Source: Closterium sp. NIES-65
Taxonomy: Eukaryota > Streptophyta > Zygnematophyceae > Desmidiales > Closteriaceae
NCBI GenBank assembly: GCA_948144175.1
Contig: CANXME010002579.1
Location: 1,982,001 to 2,046,000 of the forward strand
Reading direction: 5' to 3'
Length of the DNA: 64,000 nucleotides
The translations under genes and the position numbers were made by a program. The notes beneath the pieces are model-generated. The model was not told the origin of the DNA. It did not search any database and saw nothing but the letters and a program-made list of their open reading frames with translations. Positions 53,534-63,900 of the stretch are shown piece after piece (the first letter of the stretch is position 1; each line of letters opens with the position of its first letter).

Positions 53534-54628
53534 TGTTAGGTGCAAATTAACATTGCACGACATCCTGCCGTCTGTTTGTACGAGTATGCGTGTGCGAATG
53601 CATTTGCGTGTGAATGGTATGTTCGTATGTTTGTTTGCTTTCGCAATTTTCGCTTGAAGCATTTGCAGGTACTCGCACAATGTGCGCTTCGGCATAACAT
53701 TATACGCGCTATGAACAGTACAAGCAGAAAGGATGAGCTTGCAAAGGAACCCAAGATGGAAGCTTTGTGGTTCGGCTTACTTGATTGCGCAGATTCAGTT
53801 CTATCCAACTCGAAATTGTACTGTTTTGTTTGGTTGACTATAGTGTAGCAGGGCAGGCACTATAGGGGTACAATTTAGGTGAAGGTTGGATGTTGTTTGT
53901 CTGTATCTGCATGCTACAGGGCCAGAGGAAACCAGCGGAACCAGCATTTGGCTGGTTGGGCAAAGACAAAACAGGTTCTGTTTTTAGGACCTGAACCTGG
54001 TTGTTGTTTTTCCCAGGTTGGAAAAACAGAACCAAAGGTTTTTTACCAACCTACCACCTGCTGTTTTGTCCAGCCAGGTTGGTTCTGTTGCTTGGAATTA
54101 TTTGGAATCATCCCTGGTTGTTCCCAGGTTTATTCCCAAGGTCCTTGCTAGCTAGAACTATTTATTCTTTCTCTGTTTGTACCTGAATATAGTGAAATTG
54201 ATTCAAGCGAATTCCTCCCTTCCTGGAATTTCGTTTCTACGCGGTGCGACGGCGGAATGCTACCCGAGTCAACGCTAGTACGCTAGCACTCCAACGCTAG
54301 GCTAACGTTGTCCGAGCCATAACTTCGTAATGGCAAAACTTTTCGCGAGGCAACTTGGCTTATTTTAAAGCTCTTAGAGTGAGCTTCGATATAGTAAATT
54401 CTCAGCTTAATCCGATCGACGGTCTGCACAATACGCTGCGCGACGTTCAAGGTACTCTTGCTGTTTTGACTAAGTCCCTCTTGATCCCTCTCTCTACAAA
54501 CTCGGACCCGAGGATAGGGGCTGGTCTTGTACCAGGCACCCAAGGACCCTTGGAGGTGACCCCGAGGAGAGGTTTTTAAGTGTGATAAAGTCTTAATAGC
54601 TTGAGTTTATTAGGCCCTGACACCAACA
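53534..54628 (+). repeat. Copia A3 5' LTR, complete (1,095 bp)
   Basis: TGTTAGGTGC to CTGACACCAACA, uninterrupted; it can serve as the family reference. It contains the clustered CCAGGTTG/AACCTGG motifs, GCTAGTACGCTAGC and, near the end, TATTAGGCCCTGACACC. Confidence 0.93.
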
Positions 54629-54631
54629 AGC

Positions 54632-54643
54632 TGGTATCAGAGC
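54632..54643 (+). promoter_or_regulatory. Copia A3 primer-binding site
   Basis: TGGTATCAGAGC, three bases from the 5' LTR end, complementary to initiator tRNA-Met. Confidence 0.93.
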
Positions 54644-54674
54644 TGCGTTATAGTGATCCTCGTTATAGGTAGCT

Positions 54675-57461
54675 ATGGCGGGCAACACCTCGGCGGTAGC
54701 TGGTGAATCTTCAGCCCAAGATCGTAGCGGCAGCCAAGATTCTGGTGTTTCTGCGCCAAGGGGGGCGCGAACAAGCCAGGGCTCGCTTATCAAGGAGGTG
54801 CTGAAAAACTTCACCGTCGAGAAGTTCAATGGTGAGGGCTATGATGATTGGGCCTGGAAAATGCAACTTTATTTCCGTCAGATCGGATTGCTGAAACTAA
54901 TGATTGGGGAGGAGCCTAGACCGAGTGACCCCGCCCTTCAGGAAGATTGGGACGAGCGCGCCTCGGCTGGCTACTACTTGATGTCGCAGAGTTTGGAGCT
55001 GAACCAGCGTCACCACGTCATGCACCTGCTGCCGGAGGTTGAGTGCGGTCCGAAGGCGTGGACCGTGTTGAAGGAGCTGCACGCCTCGACCTCCGTTGTT
55101 GCAACATTGATGCTGGAGAGGGAGCTGTCCGCGTTGCGCCTGAGCGAGGGAGAGCCGGTGCAACCTGTCCTGGACAAAATGCGCGACCTCTACGCGAAGT
55201 TGGCGACCGCGGGAATCACCTACCCGGAGCAGACCAAGTGCCTGAAGATGCTCTTGCTGCTGCCGGAATCATGGCTTCAATTCACGAGCGGATTGAGCCT
55301 GCCGCAGAACCAGAGCTCGTGGACACTCGAGTGGGTGCGGACAAAGATTTTAGAGGAGGACTTCCGTCGCCGTCAACTGAGGGGTGGAGACGACGGCAGC
55401 AGCGGCTACGGGATGCAAGGGAGCCGACGTGCCAAAGGACGTGGCTTCGGTGGTGCTGGACGCGGTGCAAAGAAAGACGACGACTCCAACGACCAACAAG
55501 GAGGTACAGGTTGGGGTCGCGATGCGAAATCTGGACGTGGGGGCAAGTCGGGTGCTGGTGGCAAAATGAAAGGGAGTTGCTGGTATTGTGAGAAGGAAGG
55601 GCACCCCTGGTTTTTGTGCTATAAGAAACCCGATGGATGGACCCCCCAGAATCGTCACCAGGATGGCGGCGCGCGGAGGAACCAGAAAAACGGCGCCAAC
55701 ATGGTCGCTGATTCGTTCGACAACAACCCGAAGGGCAACGGCGGTGCGGAAAAGAAGAAGGAGCGCACCGCGGGCCAATTCTTTCATATGGGAGACAAGG
55801 GGGAGCAAGGAGACGCATCTGCTAAGGCTGGAGCAGAGCTGCACCCCCTGGATTATTGGGTGTTGGACACAGGCGCTGCTTGGACAATGACGCCGCGCAA
55901 GGACCTGCTAGACGACGTACGAGCTGCTCTGATCAACGAGGTGTGCTCCGCCTCTGGACACGCGCTGAAGGTGGCTGGTGCGGGACGAGCTGCGTTTAAG
56001 GGAGCGGATGGCAAGCCGGTGGTGCTGCACGACGTTCTTCTTGTTCCTGAACTTAAGGCCAACCTCATCTCCCTCCGTAAGCTTGGCAAGTCTGGGGTGA
56101 GCACTAGCACGGATGGGGCACGCACTTATAAGGGGAAGCTGGGCAATCGGTTGCTTTGGGATCTGCACGAGAGCAAGGACGTGTACAGATCTATGTGGCA
56201 GCTGCCGGCGCTGGCGTGGCACGGTGGGGGGCAGGCTGGAGAGGGGTCTGCATCCCAGGGGGAGTGCAACGCCGTTGGAGGGGTTGGTGTGAAAGTGTCG
56301 GCCAGATCTGGGGAGACAGATTGGGCAACGGCACACCGACGTTTGGGGCATGTGGCAATGCCTTTGCTGAAGCAACTGGAGAAGGATGGAGCCGTTAAGG
56401 GCTTGAAGCTGAACGGACAACCACCCGATGATAACTGTGAAATTTGCCTCCTTTCAAAGTTCACCCGTTTCCCCTTCCATAGTGTGGCTGGCAGGAGCAA
56501 AAAGCCGTTGGAGCTGGTCCACATGGACTTGGTGGGGCCGCTGCCGGTGCAAGGACACAAGGGGGAGCGGTACTTCCTAACCATAGTGGAACAATGGAGC
56601 AGGCTAATGTGGGCATATCCGCTGAAGCATAAAGATCACGCTGCCTTCACGATTCGGGACGATTGGCTGCCGTTCGTGGAGAAGCAAGCGGAGTGTATGG
56701 TGAAGCGGATTAGGACAGATCGGGGTGGTGAGTTCCTTGGAGCTGAGATGACGGCCTGGCTCAAGAAGCAGGGCATCCAGAGGGAGCTGACCACGGCTTA
56801 CACCCCACAGTCCAACGGTGTAGCAGAACGGGCGAACCGGACAATTCTGGAGACAGCTAGGGCGCTGCTCATAGAATCTGGGCTGGGCAACTTGATGTGG
56901 CCCCATGCTGTTCGGCATGCTACCGTCGCTAGGAACAGGGTACTCACAAAGGTTGGGGATGACTCGTGGGTGCCGGTGGAGAGGTGGCTTGGGAGGAAGC
57001 CGCCGGTGGACACGCTGAGGGTGTTCGGTTGCATGGCAGTCGCCCACGTCCCCAAGACATACCGCAGTAAGTTGGGGGCGAGTGCAATCTGGTGTGTGCA
57101 TTTGGGGCTGGCTGCTGATAGCAAGGGATGGCTGCTGTGGGAACCTTCCAAGGGTGTGTTGTTTGACAGCAGGGATGTGAAGTTTGTTGAGGGCATGATG
57201 TATGGGAGCTGGGAGAAACAGCCGGAGGCCAGGGTGTCCCAGCAAATGGAGCAGATCACCATGCAGCTGGACCTGACTCCTAGTGTGTGGGAGGAGGGAG
57301 AGGAGGCAGCTGCAGAGGGTGGTGATAAAGAGAAGGTGCAGGAGGCACCTGCTGGTGGAGGTGATGGTGTGGAGACTAGCGGTAGCACTAGTGGAGCTGC
57401 TGGATCCGAGGGAGGAGAGCAGCAGCAGGGAAAACTAAGAAGCCGAAGGGTGTCGTTATGA
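54675..57461 (+). CDS. Copia A3 gag-protease-integrase polyprotein
   Basis: ATG 54675 (MAGNTSAV) opens a 928-residue frame: gag WAWKMQLYFRQIG; zinc knuckle CWYCEKEGHPWFLC; protease LDTGAAWTM; pre-integrase HRRLGHVAMP/CEICLLSK; integrase HMDLVGP, RTDRGGEF and NGVAERANR. The otherwise conserved IVDDWSR reads IVEQWSR here. It ends at RSRRVSL-stop because one A is missing from the GGGAAAACTAAG run near 57428. A frame of this length could still give gag, protease and integrase. Confidence 0.93.
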   Translation: MAGNTSAVAGESSAQDRSGSQDSGVSAPRGARTSQGSLIKEVLKNFTVEKFNGEGYDDWAWKMQLYFRQIGLLKLMIGEEPRPSDPALQEDWDERASAGYYLMSQSLELNQRHHVMHLLPEVECGPKAWTVLKELHASTSVVATLMLERELSALRLSEGEPVQPVLDKMRDLYAKLATAGITYPEQTKCLKMLLLLPESWLQFTSGLSLPQNQSSWTLEWVRTKILEEDFRRRQLRGGDDGSSGYGMQGSRRAKGRGFGGAGRGAKKDDDSNDQQGGTGWGRDAKSGRGGKSGAGGKMKGSCWYCEKEGHPWFLCYKKPDGWTPQNRHQDGGARRNQKNGANMVADSFDNNPKGNGGAEKKKERTAGQFFHMGDKGEQGDASAKAGAELHPLDYWVLDTGAAWTMTPRKDLLDDVRAALINEVCSASGHALKVAGAGRAAFKGADGKPVVLHDVLLVPELKANLISLRKLGKSGVSTSTDGARTYKGKLGNRLLWDLHESKDVYRSMWQLPALAWHGGGQAGEGSASQGECNAVGGVGVKVSARSGETDWATAHRRLGHVAMPLLKQLEKDGAVKGLKLNGQPPDDNCEICLLSKFTRFPFHSVAGRSKKPLELVHMDLVGPLPVQGHKGERYFLTIVEQWSRLMWAYPLKHKDHAAFTIRDDWLPFVEKQAECMVKRIRTDRGGEFLGAEMTAWLKKQGIQRELTTAYTPQSNGVAERANRTILETARALLIESGLGNLMWPHAVRHATVARNRVLTKVGDDSWVPVERWLGRKPPVDTLRVFGCMAVAHVPKTYRSKLGASAIWCVHLGLAADSKGWLLWEPSKGVLFDSRDVKFVEGMMYGSWEKQPEARVSQQMEQITMQLDLTPSVWEEGEEAAAEGGDKEKVQEAPAGGGDGVETSGSTSGAAGSEGGEQQQGKLRSRRVSL

Positions 57462-59274
57462 AGGGATGGGAGACACCCATCTCCAGGCCAGGACGTACCC
57501 GTATGGCTACTAAGAAGCTGACTGCAGGAGCTGAAATAGCTGAGCAGGAGCTGAAATAGCTGAGCAGCAGCTTGGGACCGAGGAGGCATTGCTGATTCTA
57601 CCGCATGGCTATGACCCGGATGAGGAGGATGAGCCTGCGTACTGTTTTCTTGCCCCTGCACCAGAGGAACCAGCTAGCATGGAGGAGGCATTAGCTGGAC
57701 CAGATAGGGACAAATGGCTAGCTTCTAGGGATGCTCAGTACCAGAGCCTGCTGGAGAATGGGACTTGGGAACTAGTGGTGCTGCCTGAGGGAAAGAAAGC
57801 GGTACAATGCAAGTGGGTGCTAAGGATCAAGACTGACGACAAGGGGCAGGTCACCATCTACAAGAGTAGGTTGGTGGCTAAGGGGTTTATGCAGAAGGAG
57901 AAGCGGGACTTCAATGAGATTTTTGCTCCCACTGCCAAACCCCCTACCCTTCGTGTCTTGTTGGCAGATGCAGCCGTTAGTGGGAAGTTCATTATCCAGA
58001 TGGACATATCAACGGCATTTCTCAACGGGATTTTAGAGGAGGAGGTGTTCATGACGCAGCCACCTGGGTATGAGGATGGTACGGGCAGGGTGTGCAAGCT
58101 GAAAAAGTCCATCTACGGCTTGAAGCAGGTGCCACGCTGCTGGTACCAGAAGTTGGCAGCTGTTTTAGAGGAGATGGGATTCAGGACCAGCAGCTGTGAT
58201 GAGAGCCTCTTTCTCAAGGGGGAGGGGGAGAAGCTGGTGCTGTTTCTGGTCTATGTGGACGACATTCTTCTCTTTAGCAGCAGCATGAAGGAGATACAGA
58301 AGGTGCAGCAGCAGCTGATGGAGAACTTCAAGTGCAAGAACCTTGGGGAGGTAAAGTACTACCTCGGGATGCACGTGGAGAGGGATCTGGATCACAGGTG
58401 GTTGAAGCTGCACCAGGAGAAGTTCATCAAGGAGCTTGGGGAGAATTATGGAATTGAGAATGAGCGCAAGGTTGCAACTCCCCTGCCAGCAGAATTCAAG
58501 CTTGTGAAAGCTGCAGAGGATGAAGGGGTTGAAGCCGAGGAGCAGCAGCAATTTCAGTCCTTGGTGGGCAGCCTCTTGTATGCAGCAGTTCACACGAGGC
58601 CCGACATCTCTTTCTCGGTTGGGCAGCTGGCTAGGGTGGTGCAGAATCCATCAGAGGAGCAGGTGGATGCAGCTGAGCGTGTGGTGAAGTATCTGGACTC
58701 TCACCCAAGCATTGGAGTTCAATACTCCGCATCTGCACAGGTGAAGCAGAAAGGGGTTGAGGTGCTGAAAGAGAACGGGGAGAGGCTTGGAGAAGGCAAG
58801 CTCTTTCTCACTTGCTTTACCGATGCTACGTGGGCCTCTGAGAAGGAGGATTCTTCATCTGTGGGAGGATACATCTGCGTAGTTGGGGGAGGACCTGTTA
58901 GTTGGAGGTCAAAGAAGCAGACGGAGACAGCACTCTCTTCTGTGGAATCAGAGTACATGGCGATGTTCCACGGGGTGAAGGAGGTGATTTGGCTGAGGAG
59001 GCTGTTAGAGGAGATTGGCCAGGAGCAAAAGGTTGCTACGCCGCTGTTTTGTGATAGCAAGGGAGCTCTTGGGATGGCCAGGAACGCTGTGCTTCATGGG
59101 CTCAATAAGCACATGCGTATCAAGTGGCACTGGCTGCGTAAGGAGGTGAAGAGGGGGACGGTGAATCTGATCTACATCAAGACTCACCAGCAGCCAGCAG
59201 ACTTCCTCACCAAGAGGCTTGTGGATGAGCCTCATTGGCGTTGTGTGCGCATGAGTGGAATGAGCATGAACTAG
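57462..59274 (+). pseudogene. Copia A3 reverse transcriptase and RNase H (out of frame)
   Basis: A 20-bp tandem duplication (AGGAGCTGAAATAGCTGAGC, about 57523-57562) adds a TAG and another frame change. From about 57580 the frame is open to the normal end: LPEGKKAVQCKWVL, QMDISTAFLNG, SIYGLKQVPRCWY, YVDDILLFSSSMKEIQ, FTDATWASEKEDSSS, SSVESEYMAM, FCDSKGALGM and HQQPADFLTKRL, stopping at SMN-TAG. Apart from the upstream shifts this is a full RT and RNase H. It has no ATG of its own at the open start. Confidence 0.91.
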
Positions 59275-59301
59275 TATGGAATGATGGGGATGCAGCCGGC
59301 A

Positions 59302-59316
59302 GGCTGAGGGGGAGTA
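59302..59316 (+). promoter_or_regulatory. Copia A3 polypurine tract
   Basis: GGCTGAGGGGGAGTA immediately before the 3' LTR start TGTTGGG; as in A1. Confidence 0.87.
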
Positions 59317-60926
59317 TGTTGGGTGCAAATTCACATTGCACGACATCCTGCCGTCTGTTTGTACGAGTATGCGTGTACGAATGCATTTGCGTGTGAATGG
59401 TACCGTCACCCCCCGGATATACCCCCATGGGGGGCAATAATAAAACAGGTTTTTTCAGGGGGGTGGGCTTATAATCGAGTAAATTTATAAGCGCCGGCGT
59501 TTATAAAATGACATCTATATTTTTTTATATTTTTAAACACCAAACTGTAGGTCTCGTGCTTGCCCTTTCAATCGAGTCGAAGTTACATGGGGTCGTCTGT
59601 GAAATTCTCGCGTACGCTGGGAGACACACCCAATCTGACTCACATCCAGCTCCTGACAGCTCTTGCTGACTGGACCCGCATCCAGTGCAGGGTCCGAATG
59701 TGAAGGGAACCGAATCTGCAACATATCTGCCTGCTAAAGTAAAAATCGTTACAACGTTTTGTACACATTTCAAATATTAAAGTTTACGTGCGCTTATAAT
59801 AAAACTTGTTTTTTCAGGGGGTGCGCTTATAATCGAGGAGGGGATATAAGCGCCATATGCCAATTAGAAGCGCCAGGCGCTTATCCTAGGGTGGCGCTTA
59901 TATCCGGGGGGTGACGGTATGTTCGTGTGTTTGTTTGCTTTCGCAATTTTCGCTTGAAGCATTTGCAGGTACTCGCACAATGTGCGCTTCGGCAAAACAT
60001 TGTACGCGCTATGAATAGTACAAGCAGAAAGGACGAGCTTGCAAATGAACCCAAGATGGAAGCTTTGTGGTTCAACTTACTTGATTGCGCAGATTCAGTT
60101 CTATCCAACTCGAAATTGTACTGTTTTGTTTGGTAGACTATAGTGTAGCAGGGCAGGCACTATAGGGGTACAATTTAGGTGAAGGTTGGATGTTGTTTGT
60201 CTGTATCTGCATGCTACAGGGCCAGGGGAAACCAGCGGAACCAGCATTTGGCTGGTTGGGCAAAGACAAAACAGGTTCTGTTTTTAGGACCTGAACCTGG
60301 TTGTTGTTTTCCCAGGTTGGAAAAACAGAACCAGAGGTTGTTCACCAACCTACCACCTGCTATTTTGTCCAGCCAGGTTGGTTCTGTTGCTTGGAATTAT
60401 TTGGGATCATCCCTGGTTGTTCCCAGGTTGATTCCCAAGGTCCTTGCTAGCTAGAGCTATTTATTCCTTCTCTGTTTGTACCTGAATGTAGTGAAATTGA
60501 TTCAAGCGAATTCCTTCCTTGCTGGAATTTCCTTTCTACGCGGTGCTACGGCGGAATGCTACCCGAGTCAATGCTAGTACGCTAGCACTCCAACGCTAGG
60601 CTAACGCTGTCCGAGCCATAACTTCGTAATGGCAAAACTTTTCGCGAGGCAACTTGGCTTATTCTAAAGCCCTTAGAGTGAGCTTCGATATAGCAAATTC
60701 TCAGCTTAATCCGATCAACGGTCTGCACGATACGCTGCGCAACGTTCAAGGTACTCTTGCTGTTTTGACGAAGTCCCTCTTGATCCCTCTCTCTACAAAC
60801 TCGGACTCGAGGATAGGGGCTGGTCTTGTACAAGGCACCCAAGGACCCTTGGAGGTGACCCCGTGGAGAGGTTTTAAGTTTGATAAAGTCTTAATAGATT
60901 GAGTTTATTAGGCCCTTACACCAACA
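59317..60926 (+). repeat. Copia A3 3' LTR, also 5' LTR of A4, with MITE insertion
   Basis: TGTTGGGTGCAAATTCAC to TTACACCAACA. Removing the 515-bp insertion and one TA leaves about 1,093 bp, the normal family length. At 60926 the LTR is followed directly by protease coding sequence (GATTATTGGGTGTTGG) with no PBS or gag, so this LTR serves both neighbours. Confidence 0.92.
59403..59917. mobile_element. 515-bp MITE-like element with 19-bp TIRs and TA target duplication
   Basis: Inserted in the A3 3' LTR: GGTA|CCGTCACC...GGTGACGG|TATG, where other LTRs read GGTATG. The terminal inverted repeats are a perfect 19 bp, CCGTCACCCCCCGGATATA. Inside are a direct repeat of about 59 bp (59437-59495 and 59796-59854, both with TTTTTTCAGGGGG and CTTATAATCGAG), a palindrome AAGCGCC-A-GGCGCTT (59868-59882) and CCCCCATGGGGG (59422-59433). 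No transposase is encoded. A TA duplication suggests a Tc1/mariner or pogo-type helper, but that is inference. Confidence 0.88.
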
Positions 60927-63900
60927 GATTATTGGGTGTTGGACACAGGCGCTGCTTGGACAATGACGCCGCGCAAGGACCTGCTGGACGAGGACGAGCT
61001 GCTCTGATCAACGAGGTGTGCTCCGCCTCTGGACACGCGCTGAAGGTGGCTGGTGCGGGACGAGCTGCATTTAAGGGTGCGGATGGCAAGCCGGTGGTGC
61101 TGCACGACGTTCTTCTTGTTCTTGAACTCAAGGCCAACCTCATCTCCCTCCGTAAGCTTGGCAAGTCTGGGGTGAGCACCAGCACGGATGGGGCACGCAC
61201 TTATAAGGGGAAGCTGGGCAATCGGGTGCTTTGGGATCTGCACGAGAGCAAGGACGTGTACAGATCTATGTGGCAGCTGCCGGCGCTGGCATGGCACAGT
61301 GGGGGGCAGGCTGGAGAGGGGTCTGCATCCCAGGGGGAGTGCAACGACGTTGGAGGGGTTGGTGTGAAAGTGTCGGCCAGATCTGGTGAGACGGATTGGG
61401 CAACTGCACACCGACGTTTGGGGCATGTGGCAATGCCTTTGCTGAAGCAGCTGGAGAAGAATAGAGCCGTGAAGGGCTTGAAGCTGAACGGACAACCACC
61501 CGATGATAACTGTGAAATTTGCCTCCTTTCAAAGTTCACCCGTTTCCCCTTCCATAGTGTGACTGGCAGGAGCAAAAAGCCGTTGGAGCTGGTCCACATG
61601 GACTTGGTGGGGCCGCTGCCGGTGCAAGGGCACAAGGGGGAGCGGTACTTCCTAACCATAGTGGACTGGAGCAGGCTAATGTGGGCGTATCCGCTGAAGC
61701 AGAAAGATCACGCCGCCTCCACGATTCGGGACGATTGGCTGCCGTTAGTGGAGAAGCAAGCGGAGTGTGTGGTGAAGCGGATTAGGACAGATCGGGGTGG
61801 TGAGTTCCTTGGAGCTGAGATGACGGCCTGGCTCAAGAAGCAGGGCATCCAGAGGGAGCTGACCACGGCTTACACCCCACAGTCCAACGGTGTAGCAGAA
61901 CGGGCGAACCGGACAATTCTGGAGACAGCTAGGGCGCTGCTCATAGAATCTGGGCTGGGCAACTTGATGTGGCCCCATGCTGTTCGGCACGCTACCGTCG
62001 CTAGGAACAGGGTACTCACAAAGGTTGGGGATGACTCGTGGGTGCCGTTGGAGAGGTGGCTTGGGAGGAAGCCGCCGGTGGACATGCTGAGGGTGTTCGG
62101 TTGCATGGCAGTCGCCCACGTCCCCAAGACCTACCGCAGTAAGTTGGGGGCGAGTGCAATCTGGTGTGTGCATTTGGGGCTGGCTGTTGAGAGCAAGGGA
62201 TGGCTGCTGTGGGAACCTTCCAAGGGTGTGTTGTTTGAGAGCAGGGATGTGAAGTTTGTTGAGGGCATGATGTATGGGAGCTGGGAGAAACAGCCGGAGG
62301 CCAGGGTGTCCCAGCAAATGGAGCAGATCACCATGCAGCTGGACCTGAATCCTAGTGTGTGGGAGGAGGGAGAGGAGGCAGCTGCAGAGGGTGGTGATAA
62401 AGAGAAGGTGCAGGAGGCACCTGCTGGTGGAGGTGATGGTGTGGAGACTAGTGGTAGCACTAGTGGAGCTGCTGGATCCGAGAGAGGAGAGCAGCAGCAG
62501 GGAAAAACTAAGAAGCCGAAGGGTGTCGTTATAAAGGGATGGAAGACACCCGTCTCCAGGCCAGGACGTACCCGTATGGCTACTAAGAAGCTGACTGCAG
62601 GAGCTGATGTAGCGGAGCAGCAGCTTGGGACTGAGGAGGCATTGCTGATTCTACCGCATGGCTATGACCCGGATGAGGAGGATGAGCCTGCGTACTGTTT
62701 TCTTGCCCCTGCACCAGAGGAACCAGCTAGCATGGAGGAGGCATTAGCTGGACCAGATAGGGACAAATGGCTAGCTTCTAGGGATGCTGATTACCAGAGC
62801 CTGCTGGAGAATGGGACTTGGGAACTAGTGGTGCTGCCTGAGGGAAAGAAGGTACAATGCAAGTGGGTGCTAAGGATCAAGACTGACGACAAGGGGCAGG
62901 TCACCATCTACAAGAGTAGGTTGGTGGCTAAGGGGTTTATGCAGAAGGAGAAGCGGGACTTCAATGAGATCTTTGCTCCCACTGCCAAACCCCCTACCCT
63001 TCGTGTCTTGTTGGCAGATGCAGCCGTTAGTGGGAAGTTCATTATCCAGATGGACATATCAACGGCATTCCTCAACGGGATTTTAGAGGAGGAGGTGTTC
63101 ATGACGCAGCCACCTGGGTATAGGGATGGTACGGGCAGGGTGTGCAAGCTGAAAAAGTCCATCTACGGCTTGAAGCAGGCGCCACGCTGCTGGTACCAGA
63201 AGTTGGCAGCTGTTTTAGAGGAGATGGGATTCAGGACCAGCAGCTGTGATGAGAGCCTCTTTCTCAAGGGGGAGGGGGAGAAGCTGGTGTTGTTTCTGGT
63301 CTATGTGGACGACATTCTTCTCTTCAGCAGCAGCATGAAGGAGATTCATAAAGTGCAGCAGCAGCTGATGGAGAACTTCAAGTGCAAGAACCTTGGGGAG
63401 GTAAAGTACTACCTCGGGATGTACGTGGAGAGGGATCTGGAGCACAGGTGGTTGAAAGTGCACCAGGAGAAGTTCATCAAGGAGCTGGGGGAGAAGTATG
63501 GGATTGAGAATGAGCGCAAGGTTGCAACTCCCTTGCCAGCAGAATTCAAGCTTGTGAAAGCTGCAGAGGATGAAGGGGTTGAAGCCGAGGAGCAGCAGCA
63601 ATTTCAGTCCTTGGTGGGCAGCCTCTTGTATGCAGCAGTTCACACGAGGCCCGACATCTCTTTCTCGGTTGGGCAGCTGGCCAGGGTAGTGCAGAATCCA
63701 TCAGAGGAGCAGGTGGATGCAGCTGAGCGTGTGGTAAAGTATCTGAACTCTCACCCAAGCATTGGAGTTCAATACTCCGCATCTGCACAGGTGAAGCAGA
63801 AAGGGGTTGAGGTGCTGAAAGAGAAAGAGGAGAGGCTTGGAGAAGGCAAGCTTTTTCTCACTTGCTTTACCGATGCTACGTGGGCCTCTGAGAAGGAGGA

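Larger units (their letters stand above)
53534..60926 (+). mobile_element. Copia A3: near-complete family-A element with both LTRs
   Basis: 5' LTR 53534-54628, PBS, gag-pol 54675-59274, polypurine tract, and 3' LTR 59317-60926 (interrupted by a 515-bp MITE). It is inserted in copia B integrase. The LTRs differ at several positions (TGTTAGG against TGTTGGG, AATTAACA against AATTCACA), so it is older than element C. The pentamer before the 5' LTR (CCTTC) does not recur after the 3' LTR because A4 internal sequence follows directly. Confidence 0.93.

Noticed and set aside
59525-59773. An 82-codon minus-strand frame inside the MITE-like element that could be a transposase remnant.
   Set aside because: No DDE/D motif or helix-turn-helix is recognisable, and it is too short. 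The element is treated as non-coding.
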